A stretch of 64,000 nucleotides of DNA from Rotaria macrura (lineage: Eukaryota; Rotifera; Eurotatoria; Philodinida; Philodinidae), in contig OENT01000807.1 in the NCBI GenBank assembly GCA_900239685.1, positions 1 to 64,000 on the forward strand. Reading direction: 5' to 3'. This document shows, piece by piece, positions 38,201-49,000 of the stretch. The position numbers were made by a program, and so were the translations under genes. Each line of letters opens with the position of its first letter. Position 1 is the stretch's first letter. The notes beneath the pieces are model-generated. The model was not told the DNA's origin. It did not search any database and worked only from the letters and a program-made list of their open reading frames with translations.

Positions 38201-40986
38201 AACTATAGGAATTTAATGTTCACAGTAAGCATTGTCGATGACTTGAACTACAAGAATTTTTGACGTTAAAATTAATTTTCAGTTAAAAATTTCCTCATAA
38301 AAATTCAACTTGTTTTTCAACTCACAATTTACATCGTAATTATTCTAGAATTATCTCTTCCCACCGAGTCAACATATCAAATTGAAGAAACAACACGAGG
38401 AATAACCGTATTGGAAAAATTCGATCCTCTTCAACCACCAACTTCTCAAAATCAACCACCCAATGCTGATATTCTAGATAAAGTAAAATCTATCTTGTTT
38501 GATTTTCTATCATCTTAGACATATTATAAGAAAAAATAAATCACTTTAATACTATTCATAGATAAAGCTTTGCTTCTAAGAGATACAAAGATCAATATCA
38601 TTCTGTTCTTTTCTTTCCATAGCTACTTCAATATGTAACAAGTCATAGTCCTGAATTAGCCTTTTACAATGATCGAACATTGACAGATGTTTCACCAACA
38701 CCAACATCAATCTCTTCTCATGACGAAAGTGCTATCATGAGAATGATTAATGAACAAGAAACAGCAGAAAATAGCTATGGTAAAAATTGAACGAAGCAAA
38801 GATCATCTTTTTTTCTATGCATTTTTCGATTTAGATTCATCATCATTTGAAAAAACTGAACAGTATTCTGAAAATATTATTCAACCATCACGGCATGATC
38901 GATTTGCATTATGTCGATCACATATAACACAACTTGGCTTAATGATGTTTGAAAATCGACAAAATATTGATTTATTAAATACATCGAAAACAAATTCTGA
39001 TCAATTATTACGAGAATTGAAAAATTTAGATACATTAAATTGTCGCGAAACACATAAAATCGGTAACACAAAAGTGAAAACTGTATTCAAATCTTCGCTA
39101 ATTTCTTCTTGTTCCTTTTTAGCGGTTATTTACATTGGCTATGGACAAAAAGACAAAATGAGTATATTTAGTAACTCATATGGCAGTCCAAACTATGAAG
39201 AATTTCTAACAAATCTTGGTTGGCAAGTGGAACTGTCAAAGCATAACGGTTTTCTGGGTGGTTTAAGAAAACTACCAAACACACATTCAATTTACTATGC
39301 TAATGCACTAGTTGAAATAATGTTTCATGTTGCAACAATGATCGAGGGTTCAACACATGAAGATCTTTTAAAAAAGAAAACACGTCATATTGGAAATGAT
39401 GAAGTACAAATTATATGGACCGAGCATTATCATGAATATGAGCGATCTGTTATTCCTACTGCTTTCGGTGATGTTTTAATTGTTATACATCCATTACCCA
39501 ATGGCTTGTATAGAATTAAAATTGATAAAACTAGCCAAGTAAGTGACGATCTGTTTTGTTTTGCATTGAATTAGTTAACCAAGATGTTACTTATATTGTG
39601 GATTAATTCATCTGAAAACTACTCGAACTATATTCCGTTCCAATAATGATTTTCATGGTTGAATGTTTTATTTTAGAATGTGACTTGTTCCTAACCATAG
39701 ATAGATAATGAGATTCAATATTTACAAAATAAGTTGAATCTCATAGGCAAGATAGTACTTACGTGTTAATCAGGAAGAGAAGTCAATGCTTTGGAGATTT
39801 TCCACGCGTAACTTGGTGCTAAACGATCGTAGACATCTTCCATGAAGGATCGAATGTGCTTTGATTGTTTCTTTTTCTTACTTTTTCATGTATGAAATCT
39901 ATCAAAAATATTTTATGCAAACGACATAAATACTGACGACGATCCAAACATTTGCTAATGAAAAAAATTGTAAGTCTTCAGCAAAGATTTACATCGTTCT
40001 TATAAAATTGCTAGAGAAATCAAATTCTACTAGACTTAAACTACGTGCAAGTAGTTGCGTCCTATCAATTATGAAAACGAAAATCACCAATAGCCTCTTA
40101 TTCTATGAACATATGCGTTTATATAAGAATTCATTACTCTTATTGACTAAGATTGAATAAAACATTAAAAACTTATTCACATTTTGTCAAATAATTTTTT
40201 TCTAGACAACAAATTTCGGTCCATTATTCGATGGTGCAATCGTTGATAAACTAATTCTTCCTGAATTAGTACGTGCAACAGCTATTAATGCAAGTCGTGC
40301 ACGTCGAACAACACTGAATAATCATTGTGAATTGTAAGATTTGTATATTTCTTTATTATTTTAATCCGAAGCTCTTTTATAATTATTATTATTATTATTT
40401 ATAGTTACGAAGAACGCTATCGTATAATAAATTCAATAATTCATAAACATAAGAGACAAACAACATATGAAGAATTTCTAGCAAAATCATTTACGCCATT
40501 AGCAACAAAAACATTGGGTAAATAATTAAAAAATAAAAGAAAAATAAATATATAATTACATACATATATATATATATAATTATGAGAATGAAATCAAATA
40601 TTTCAGTGCGTCGTTACACGTTGACCGATTTAAAGGTGGGAAATGAAAAGAATGATGTTCCAAAAAAAAAAGAAAGATATTGACATTTTGATTTTTTTGG
40701 CTAACCTAATGCTCTAGTCATTTGGGAAAACGAAGATTGATAAACTAAAAAAACAAGAAATCTTTAAATTCAATTTGTTTGATTTGGTGTTTTTTTGTTT
40801 AATTCAATAGATGAGACATCAAAGTCAACGAATTCCCAGAATGAGCGCCGAGATGCTTCTTCCAACATCATAAATAATCCACCTTCGAATGTTCCTACAA
40901 GTAGTCAAAAACCACGTCAAACAACACGGAATTTTCCTTTTCTAACACCGAATAATAATGCACCGACACCGATAACACGAAGATAA
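23238..40986 (+). CDS. RALGAPA: Ral GTPase-activating protein subunit alpha (catalytic)
   Basis: Thirty exons plus a terminal exon read in frame: 23238-23364, 23452-23562, 23623-23672, 24124-24225, 24283-24484, 24539-24805, 24872-25001, 26604-26877, 26941-27012, 27103-27413, 27492-27591, 29128-29244, 29306-29662, 29727-29892, 29967-30116, 30863-31006, 31082-31293, 31361-31447, 31517-31675, 31843-31983, 32047-32237, 32298-32406, 32518-32559, 35146-35971, 38349-38482, 38623-38779, 38835-39062, 39123-39538, 40206-40333, 40405-40517, 40811-40986; 1932 residues (vertebrate ~2036). The start gives a basic N-terminus then FYLFFENF as in the family. Helical repeats fill the first two thirds around a Ser/Thr/Gln-rich linker. 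The C-terminal Rap/RalGAP domain shows [34 protein letters not shown], and [12 protein letters not shown], with the catalytic Asn at ~1747, then [14 protein letters not shown]. With RALGAPB it would turn off RalA/RalB. Several introns are unusually long (2.6 and 2.4 kb) and one carries a MITE. Confidence 0.95.
37704..38167. mobile_element. hAT-like MITE, copy 1 (in RALGAPA intron)
   Basis: 464-bp element with terminal inverted repeats (left TAGGGGTGTAACAAATC, right end GATTTGTTGCACCCATG) and a perfect 8-bp target duplication CACATGTC at 37696-37703 and 38168-38175. An 8-bp duplication and [TC]AGGGGTG ends fit the hAT superfamily. The body is full of degenerate TTTGGGATTTGGA-type repeats and their complements, so it folds on itself. 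No transposase. Confidence 0.8.
40607..40635 (+). other. Candidate 29-nt alternative microexon of RALGAPA
   Basis: Between the last two exons a TTTCAG acceptor and a GTGGGA donor bound 29 bases coding [10 protein letters not shown] in the incoming phase. Including it shifts the last exon to another frame, which ends at 40871-40873 after 20 further codons; skipping it gives the longer 58-residue tail used in the main model. Exon status is inferred from splice signals only. Confidence 0.4.
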
Positions 40987-41760
40987 AACCTCTCCTTTTT
41001 ATTCTTCTTCTTTTTTTTCGTTCATTGTCATTTATCTTTCTTATTTGTTTTTCTTTTCGTGGCAATACTCTTTTTTCTCTTCTTCTTTTTTTTTTAAATC
41101 AAATATGTGTGGCCTACAGTGATTATTTCATCCTACATTTATATATGTATATAAAAATGATCTCATTTTTTGAACAAAACCTAATGATCAGTTTTCTTTT
41201 CTTCTCGCTTCTTCTTCTTTTATCTAAAACATTCCGATCGCTTATAGAAAAAAATACATAGAACTTGAGATATCTCTTTATTTCTTTGTCTTTTGCAATA
41301 AGCACGTCTATCATACAAATGTGTCGCTCTTTGTCGCCTTTTTTTGCTACTGCTTGAGTTTTTGTGTTTAAAGATTCTATTAGTTTTATCTCCTCTTCTT
41401 GTGCGTCGATATTTATTACTACTACTACTACTATTATTATTTTTTTTTATTCCGGCCAAATCGCTCAGCTAGAAACATTTTTATTAAAACAGGTTGGAGT
41501 GAATCATATGAAATGTTGAGACAATGGGTTTTATTATTAATTTTTACTATATTGCTATCATGAATCTTTATGTTATCTCATGTATCATATGAGTTTTCAA
41601 TCTGAAATTACAAAAATTTTCATTTATGGAGAAAACAAATCTGACATTATTTCGATATTCATTTTCCTGTTACCATTCATATTTATTTCGTGGAACTAGA
41701 AAACATGTTTGGAAAAAAACTTCGAAATAAACGTATTCGTATTTATATGGTAGAGTAGTA
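40987..41760. other. RALGAPA 3' flank
   Basis: Pyrimidine-rich (TTCTTCTT) stretches near 41000-41090, probably 3' UTR, followed by sequence with no recognised gene, up to the Tc1/mariner-like element. Confidence 0.5.
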
Positions 41761-42613
41761 CCGAGTGGACCAAAATAATTGCGACACTTTTGTTTTCTCA
41801 ATATCTTGGTCTTGAACAGGACTTTAGTCCCCGATATTTTTAAAAGATGCGCTGTCAGATTCTCTAGAAGTTCTATAGCGAAATATTCTTTCAACTTCCT
41901 GTGATGGTTCTAAAGACGGGCCGAAGTGGTGACATACATAAAACAGCTACTTCCCATAATTTCAAAGATGATAATTACGTTTCAAAACTTAGTGATGCAG
42001 ATTTTTCTGATCGAATATCATCGTTTGCAGATCTGCACGCTTGAAATTTTTTCTAATCACAGCACAGCACCGTTTTTCTTTGTAATTTATGGCGATCTTG
42101 TAGTTGTTGAGTGCTAACCTTTCGGTAACGCTTCTTATTCAGATCTTCCTTGAATACTCGAAGGATCGTTGACTTGTTACAGTCCAAGTTTCTGACCATT
42201 AATCGTGAACTTTTTCTTTCGCTTTTGGACGTAAATCGTATTGCTAGAAGATCGATTAATCTTTTTATGTGCCCACTTCGAATTCTTTCAGTTGTTTTAC
42301 CGGCAAGAAGAGAGCCGCTCTGATTATATCTTCGTATCCAACGATAAATTTTACCACGGTGAACTTTATTCGCTGAAAAATTCACGATTTCTGAAGCTTT
42401 TTTCTCATTCTTGTAATGGGAAATGGCAATATCGCGTAGGTCAGTACTTTTAGTAATCTAAAACAACCTTACAGGATGTTGAAAGAATATCTTAATACAG
42501 TTCTTGAAGAGAATTCCACCGTGCATCTTTTAAAAAACCATTGGGGGCTAAAGTCCTTTTCTGCGCCAAGATATACACAAAACAAAAGTGTCGCAATCAT
42601 TTGATCCACCCGG
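41761..42613. mobile_element. Degenerate Tc1/mariner-like transposon
   Basis: 853-bp element flanked by TA at 41759-41760 and 42614-42615. Terminal inverted repeats of ~90 bp are clear: both ends share GATTGCGACACTTTTGTTTT-type sequence and CCG[AG]GTGGA termini. The TA duplication and the enclosed transposase remnant place it in the Tc1/mariner superfamily. The coding part is far shorter than a full ~340-residue transposase, so the copy is internally deleted and non-autonomous. Confidence 0.85.
42053..42385 (-). pseudogene. Tc1/mariner transposase N-terminal remnant
   Basis: Open frame inside the element encoding a paired-type helix-turn-helix region: IYRWIRRYNQSGSL, a RSGHIKRLIDLLAIRF linker, then RLMVRNLDCNKSTILRVFKED with LNKKRYRK following, as in Tc1-like transposases. 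It ends at a stop just before where the catalytic core should begin; a vestige of the first catalytic-Asp region (FKRADLQTMIF) is visible a little further on in another frame, and the rest of the DDE core is missing. Clearly not functional. Confidence 0.75.
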
Positions 42614-42615
42614 TA

Positions 42616-43487
42616 ATTGTGTAAAGTTGAATCACAATCGGCAGATGATTGTTGCAATGATATCCTTTCAAGAACTTTCTGAGACAAAGTTTTTTCAATT
42701 ATAGGAAATCGTATGCAGACAAGATCACATGAAAAACATTAAGTGTTTTTTATTTTTGCATTATTTAAGGAACAGAAGAGAACCCTTTCAAAAATCGAAT
42801 ATTTATGATTGCCCAATGCTTTCTGAAAGAATAGTTGCTGTAGTCATCGCGCAAATCCAGCATTACGTCAAAGTATATCTCTGCTTTATTTCTTGTCAAC
42901 ACACGGAAGTCAGTTTGAATAATCACATGCATGATTAGGTCAAAATCAATATTTATTGATTTTTCTCATTTTTCAACAATTGATATCACTGGTCAACAAT
43001 CATATTCATTTTATTATTAATAAAATAATAACGAGAAACGCGTACCTGACTATTGAAACGGCTTTCTTTAATCATGATGGCCAACTTTTATTGTCTTCAA
43101 TTTTCTATAAGGATCTAGACTTCGATATAATGTTCAAAAATATTTTATTCTATTGATGAAAAAAGTACTTTTACTTAACATGATCGATCGAATAAACGAA
43201 TATTGAGTTTTTCTTACACATGTTTTACTTAATGACGAAGAGGTCAGCAATTTATTTCAAGAAGAAATGAAAAGATTAAAATCCTTTGTTGTTTGAAGAG
43301 AACAACATTTACATGTGTTTTTTCAAAGAAAAACAAATATAATCATGTTTTTTAAATTTGACTCACGTTTTAAAACGTTCCATCAGTGTATGCTCAACAA
43401 AGACAAGAGTTATGGCCATGCATTTTATCTTGCTCGAAAATGCGTAAAGTGACTATAAATCGATTGGAGATTTCATCGATTATTCTC
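42616..43487. other. Intergenic, no gene recognised
   Basis: AT-rich stretch between two mobile elements; nothing supported. Confidence 0.5.
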
Positions 43488-43495
43488 GAAACTTC

Positions 43496-43838
43496 TAGGG
43501 GTGCAACAAATCTTGAATGGATTTGGGATTTGTCACCAAATCTTTGAGATTTGGACTTGGATTTGGGGTATGGCTAGAACTGAGTTTCTAGGTGGGAATT
43601 TTGTCTAAATTTGGATCACAGGATTGTTTATATTAATTTTTTCAGCTTAGATTTGGGATTCGGGATTGGTGATACGTTTGGGATTTGGACTTGGACTTGG
43701 GTTTGTTTCTTAGATTTGGATTTGGACTTGGGATTTATTTTCGATCTAACATCAGTCAAACTTTGTAGTCGTGCTAGATTCAAACCAAATCTCAATCCCA
43801 AATCCAAATCCCAAAGCCTTGGATTTGTTGCACCTCTA
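43496..43838. mobile_element. hAT-like MITE, copy 2 (inverted relative to copy 1)
   Basis: 343-bp element with TIRs TAGGGGTGCAACAAATC / GATTTGTTGCACCTCTA. Flanking octamers GAAACTTC (43488-43495) and GGAACTTC (43839-43846) match at 7 of 8 positions. The left ~75 bases match the reverse complement of the right end of the copy at 37704-38167, so it is the same family in opposite orientation, shorter by ~120 bp internally. The 43611-43898 open frame (Gly/Leu/Asp-rich) is a translation of this repeat. Confidence 0.8.
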
Positions 43839-43846
43839 GGAACTTC

Positions 43847-45762
43847 ACTTGCTTACACTACAAAACGCAAGCGTTGTATGTCACGTGACATCAAATAATT
43901 ATCGAAATTCGTGTCCAATACATCTGTCACAGTTAATCTTCGTTAGATATCTTCATTTTCTTTTTGTTAGTGTCAATAACTTATATTTTAATCAACATTT
44001 TGACTCAAATGTTTAGCAGCTAGTTGATGCAGCTACAACAAGAATATAATTTTACATATGTAATATTCATCATAGGTCAATACGATTTTTTTTACATATA
44101 AATTCAAAAGAATAAATTTGTCAGTCAACACATTTATATTGTACATGGGGCAACTGAATTTCAGATGTATTCTGAACTGTGGATGATGTGCCCCACTATT
44201 TCATTGAGGCGTATGCCACATCATTAAACGGTATACTTCACGATAAAATTACGAAAGTCAATTTTAATAACTTCCAGGACTGGCCTGAAACAGTCCAGAT
44301 TTTGACGGAGGGAGAGGGGCGAATGTTTTTCGGAAATTGTCAAAAAATATTTCGAGCAGAGCGCAAGAAAAATTATCAGCTCCTCTGAGAAAAAACGAAA
44401 AATATTCACGGATGGGAGCTGTCACACTCCTAACACTCCCGGGTAGGGCCACCTCTGATAACTTCTCATTGTGAATAAAATCCATGCAAGTTATTATGCT
44501 CGTCTTATTTTGTGTTCATTCTGATCTATACTCGCGATAGATTTAATGTTATAAGTGTTCATCCTACTTACTATTATCCTGCAATTCGAAAAAAAGATCT
44601 CTGAGGCATTTCTTGTTTAGTCGACATTGTACAGTTGAATAACGTAAATGTAATTACTAATCGGAATATTCCACTGTCACGAGAGAAAATCTTTTGAGTT
44701 CGAGATGATCGCTCGTACTTGAGCGACCTCTGCTGAAAGAAATTTTCGTATTAAACAATTAACCAATAGGAGAAAAGTCATTCATTTATATCTTCTCTTA
44801 AAAATAAATAACCGTTGCAAAATTTCTGATTGATGAAAATATTAAATGATCTGTGGTCTGGTGTAATAGATTGGCTTGGTATCATAGATTTGTTTCTCAG
44901 CTACACTTCGTATATACACACGCACTAGGAATTAAGATTCTAATTTATTTTCAATTCAAAAGCGCTAACTAAGAAACGTGCTAAAGGATTTTGGGTGTAT
45001 TAATAAAAAATAATATAGATGTCGCTAATTTTGTATAAGTCACTAAGAAGGCTTAGCATGGTAGCGATACATGGAATGACTATCGTGTATACAGGTTATT
45101 CCTTGTGCTCTATTGTCTTAAAATGAGTCTTGATCTTTAAGTTTGTATCTTGTTGTTTATGGTACAGCTGTAGTTGGACTTTTACCAAACAATCTTTCAA
45201 TTGTAATTTATGCATAAATTTAAAAAAATTGTTTTTAATGTAAAGCAGCTTTATTTTCTATTTCACTTGAAATGCAATGTAATTTTTTCTTATTCATCTC
45301 TCGTTTAACAGCGTTATGGTGTCACTCAAAGTTTTAGATATGAACCCAGATGAGTAATCTTACAAAAATCATACATCAGTTCTACTTTTCTTTGAAAACA
45401 TCTCTTGTGGGTAAAATTGTTTCTTCGATGAGAAAACAATGAATATCTAATTGTTTAAAATTTTTATTATAAAAATTAAAGCGAAGATTATCAACAGCGA
45501 TTTATGCTAAACTCCTGAAAAAATTCAAAGATGCGAAAAAGAACAATAATGCCACATACACACAGTCATATTCTTTCTGATAGTTGATCTTTCTTTAACA
45601 CACGTTACGCTGTGCGCAACCTCAATCGTGATGAGTCTTTTATGCAAAAAAAAAGATTCACCCAATGTATCTATTTTTTCTTATCACCAAATTGAAATTG
45701 CATTATATTTAAATTAGATTCAATTTACAGAAAGCGTGTGTATGTCTTAATGCATAAGTGTG
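43847..45762. other. Intergenic with one possible transposon end
   Basis: No gene recognised. At ~44280-44457 a locally GC-richer stretch ends in GGGTAGGGCCACCTCTG, whose complement starts CAGAGGTGG, like a hAT terminus; the matching other end was not found. The rest is AT-rich without structure. Confidence 0.45.
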
Positions 45763-45975
45763 CTAAATCATTGTAGTTTTAGAATTGGCGACTGAATCAT
45801 CGAACACTAGACCACGGATCAAAAGACAATACTCAGCATATAATTCATTCTCCAATATAAGCGTTTGTGTCTTTTGTTTTCTTTCAGATTGATAGAACTC
45901 TAAGCTTTGGTAAGTCGAACATTCATAAAATCTTTTCCTAGTTTTATATGCTCGTCTTGTTCTAGACTCTGACAT
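45763..45975 (-). CDS. Possible small basic protein, divergent from SUPT6H
   Basis: 70-codon ORF starting 27 bases upstream of, and facing away from, the SUPT6H ATG. The protein begins MSESRTRRAYKTRKRFYECS and continues with a mixed-composition stretch (YQSERKQKTQTLILENELYA) that reads more like coding sequence than the usual AT-rich noise. It could be a first exon of a longer gene. No family was recognised. Confidence 0.35.
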   Translation of the reverse strand: MSESRTRRAYKTRKRFYECSTYQSLEFYQSERKQKTQTLILENELYAEYCLLIRGLVFDDSVANSKTTMI

Positions 45976-46002
45976 CTTGGTTTTTATTCAACTGTTAAAA
46001 AT

Positions 46003-49000
46003 ATGTCCAAAAAGAGACCAAGAAATACATTTCTTGTTGATGAAGCCAAAGAAGATTCAGCTGAAGAAAGTGATACAGAAAAAAAACTGCGAGCAGCTGC
46101 CGTGAAAAAATTAAAATCCAAACGACCAAGTAAATCTATCAAGATCTGATTGTTTTGACGTCCATTTTTATTACGTTGTTTTTTTTCTCGTTTGTTTCTA
46201 ACAGTGAGTGACGATGATGATGATGATGACGAGGAAGAAATGGATGAAGAATCAGCAAAAGCATTACAAGGTTTTATCGCTGAACCTGGAGATGATGTAA
46301 GATATTGATGAAAAAGCGTCTGTTCATCGTAAAAACAGATAATGTTCCATTCTAGGAAGAAGAAGAAGGTGATAATGAACAATCGAATTCCGGTGAATCA
46401 GATGAAGAGGATGATGAAATCGATGATGAAGATTTACAGTAAAATAGAAATTTTCCTTCACTTTTCTTTATTTTCTGTTGCATTTAATTAAGATTAATCG
46501 CTGAAAATACAAATAAAACACGAGTAATTTTTTTTTCTTATATTTGTTTCCAAATTCTAATCAATACTTTTACAGCGCACACGTGTTCAAATCGAAGGTG
46601 AAGATGAGGATGAAGACGATGAACAACATACTGCACCTCACTATGAACAAGCGTCATCCAGTCATCACAGACGAGACGATCATGATGTAAATTTAAAGCA
46701 TGCAAAAGACATATGAAATCGAAAATTTTCTTTTAGGGTCGAAGCGGCATGCAGAATGATGACGGAGATACACAAGAGGATTACGATGAAGATGGTAAGT
46801 AAAAATATTTTTTTCTTTGTCTTAACATACAACCCAGAAAGGAGAAAAAAATAAAATCATTGTTTAAGTCAGCCTGGGTTCTCATCATGAATATTATTGA
46901 CATACCGACAGCAAAAACACTAGTGTAACGATGATTTCTTGGTCGAATATCTTAACTACTAGCTATATGTGTATCTGAACGAGTTAGCAAAACAATCAAG
47001 AAGAAGATTCAGCTCAGAATAGATAGAAGGACAGAATCATCTTATGTTGAGCGCCGGGAGAAGGGTTGACTTCACAGTTAAACTTAAACATTTCTATTTT
47101 TAGATGATTTTATTGTTGATGATGAAAATCGACCTCTTCCAAAAGCATCTCATCGAAGAAGTGAAAATGCACCGTAAGAAAGTTTTATAATAGAGTATAA
47201 ACGATTCATTGTCCATGTTTTTGTTTCACATTTTCGAATAGACATATAGCTGAAGCACAAGCAATTTTTGGAGATGATTTTACATATGATGATATTAACT
47301 TCGATGAACTGAATGATGACATAGGAGACGAAGATGACGATGACGAAGATGATGAAGAAGACGAAGAGGAAGATGCAGAACTTCAATATGATGAGGATGG
47401 AAATCAAATTGAAGATGTAACTATTACGAAGTTGAAACAACGAAAAAGTACTAATATCAATATTTGAGTATTCAGGAAACAATATCATCAACAAAACGAC
47501 GACGACATATCCGGGCTCAACGTCGGAAACAAAAGGCTGAAGAATTATTTGAACCAGAAGAATTACAACGTGGTTATTTAACAGAAAGCGATATAAACAT
47601 TAGACGTACCGATAAACCTGAGCGATTTCAGGTTAGTTGAATATAGAAGAGTGACATATTCTCTGACAAAACGAATTTTTGACTGCTTTTATTTTAGTTG
47701 AGACGTATTCCTGTTACTGAAGCTAAAGAAGATGAACTTGAAGAGGAAGCCGAGTGGATCTATAATGGAGCGTTTCTTAAGCCAACAATATCTCTTCAAG
47801 TAATTACTATTAAAGATTTCACAACAAAATATTAATTAGTTGTCTTTTAGCCGGCCGATGAAGATACAACAAAAAATCTTCAAGTGAAAAAGAAAATCAA
47901 AAATGCACTTAATTACATAAGAAATGATTCATTTGAAGTACGATTGTTCTGTTATTGTTTATTTTCTCATCACATTAGCTAATTGTATTATTCATTTTTG
48001 TTTATCTAGGTACCATTCATTGCTTTTTATCGTAAGGAGCACATTGAGCCTGATTTGAAAATTAATGATCTATGGAAAATTTGGCAATGGGATGAGAAGG
48101 TAGATATTCACATTTAAAGAAAAAGATTTCTGTCGTGTCCCAAGTGATCCATGAGATAATACTCAACATGATGAACATGATTTTCTGTTGAGAGAATTTA
48201 AATCGATAGTTACCGTTAAATTATGGCTTTTTTAAAATTAAGATCTGAATGATTCACTTATGAAACAATCCTCAGCTATTTGTATCATTCAAGTTGTTCA
48301 ATTTTTCTCTAATATAATACAATTGACTTGAGCCACAAGGAAAAGCTGTAGGTCTAGCTTTGAATTGTTTTTCAAACATTTTCCATGCACGTCGAATTAT
48401 AAAGAAACGTTAATTTGATTATAATCGAAATTCAGTTCTTACGTTTTGAAATCGAATATGATCATGCGAATATTTTTTTTTCTTTTCTGTCAAGTGTACG
48501 AGTTGATCTAACGAAAATGATTGAAGTTATGTGACATTTTTTGATCTCAGACTGTTTAAATTGCATTTTGTTTTCTTGCAACTAAAATCTATACTTTTAT
48601 TATCATGTCTATTTTTAGTGGATGATATTTAAATCACAAAAAGATAAATCATTATCTATGTTTGAACGAATGGATAAATATCGTAATTATCAATATGAAC
48701 AATTCAATGACACAAATGAAGATCCATTGAAAACACGAGTATTAACAGATTGTGATATTGATAGAGATCGATTAATGCGTGCACAAACTCTAGAAGAAAT
48801 AGCTGATTTACGTGAACAATTCCATGTTTATTACAATGAAGACATACCAAACATGCGTGTACGTGAAAAAGTACTTGAATATCGTGAAGAACGCGAAAAA
48901 CGTAAAAGATCAGCAGGAAATCGTGAACACAATGATACTGAAGAACAACCATTACCAAATATAGATGATGAAGATGAACTTAATGAAGAAAGTTTAATTG

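Noticed and set aside
43611-43898. Gly/Leu/Asp-rich frame (+)
   Set aside because: Translation of the MITE internal repeats.
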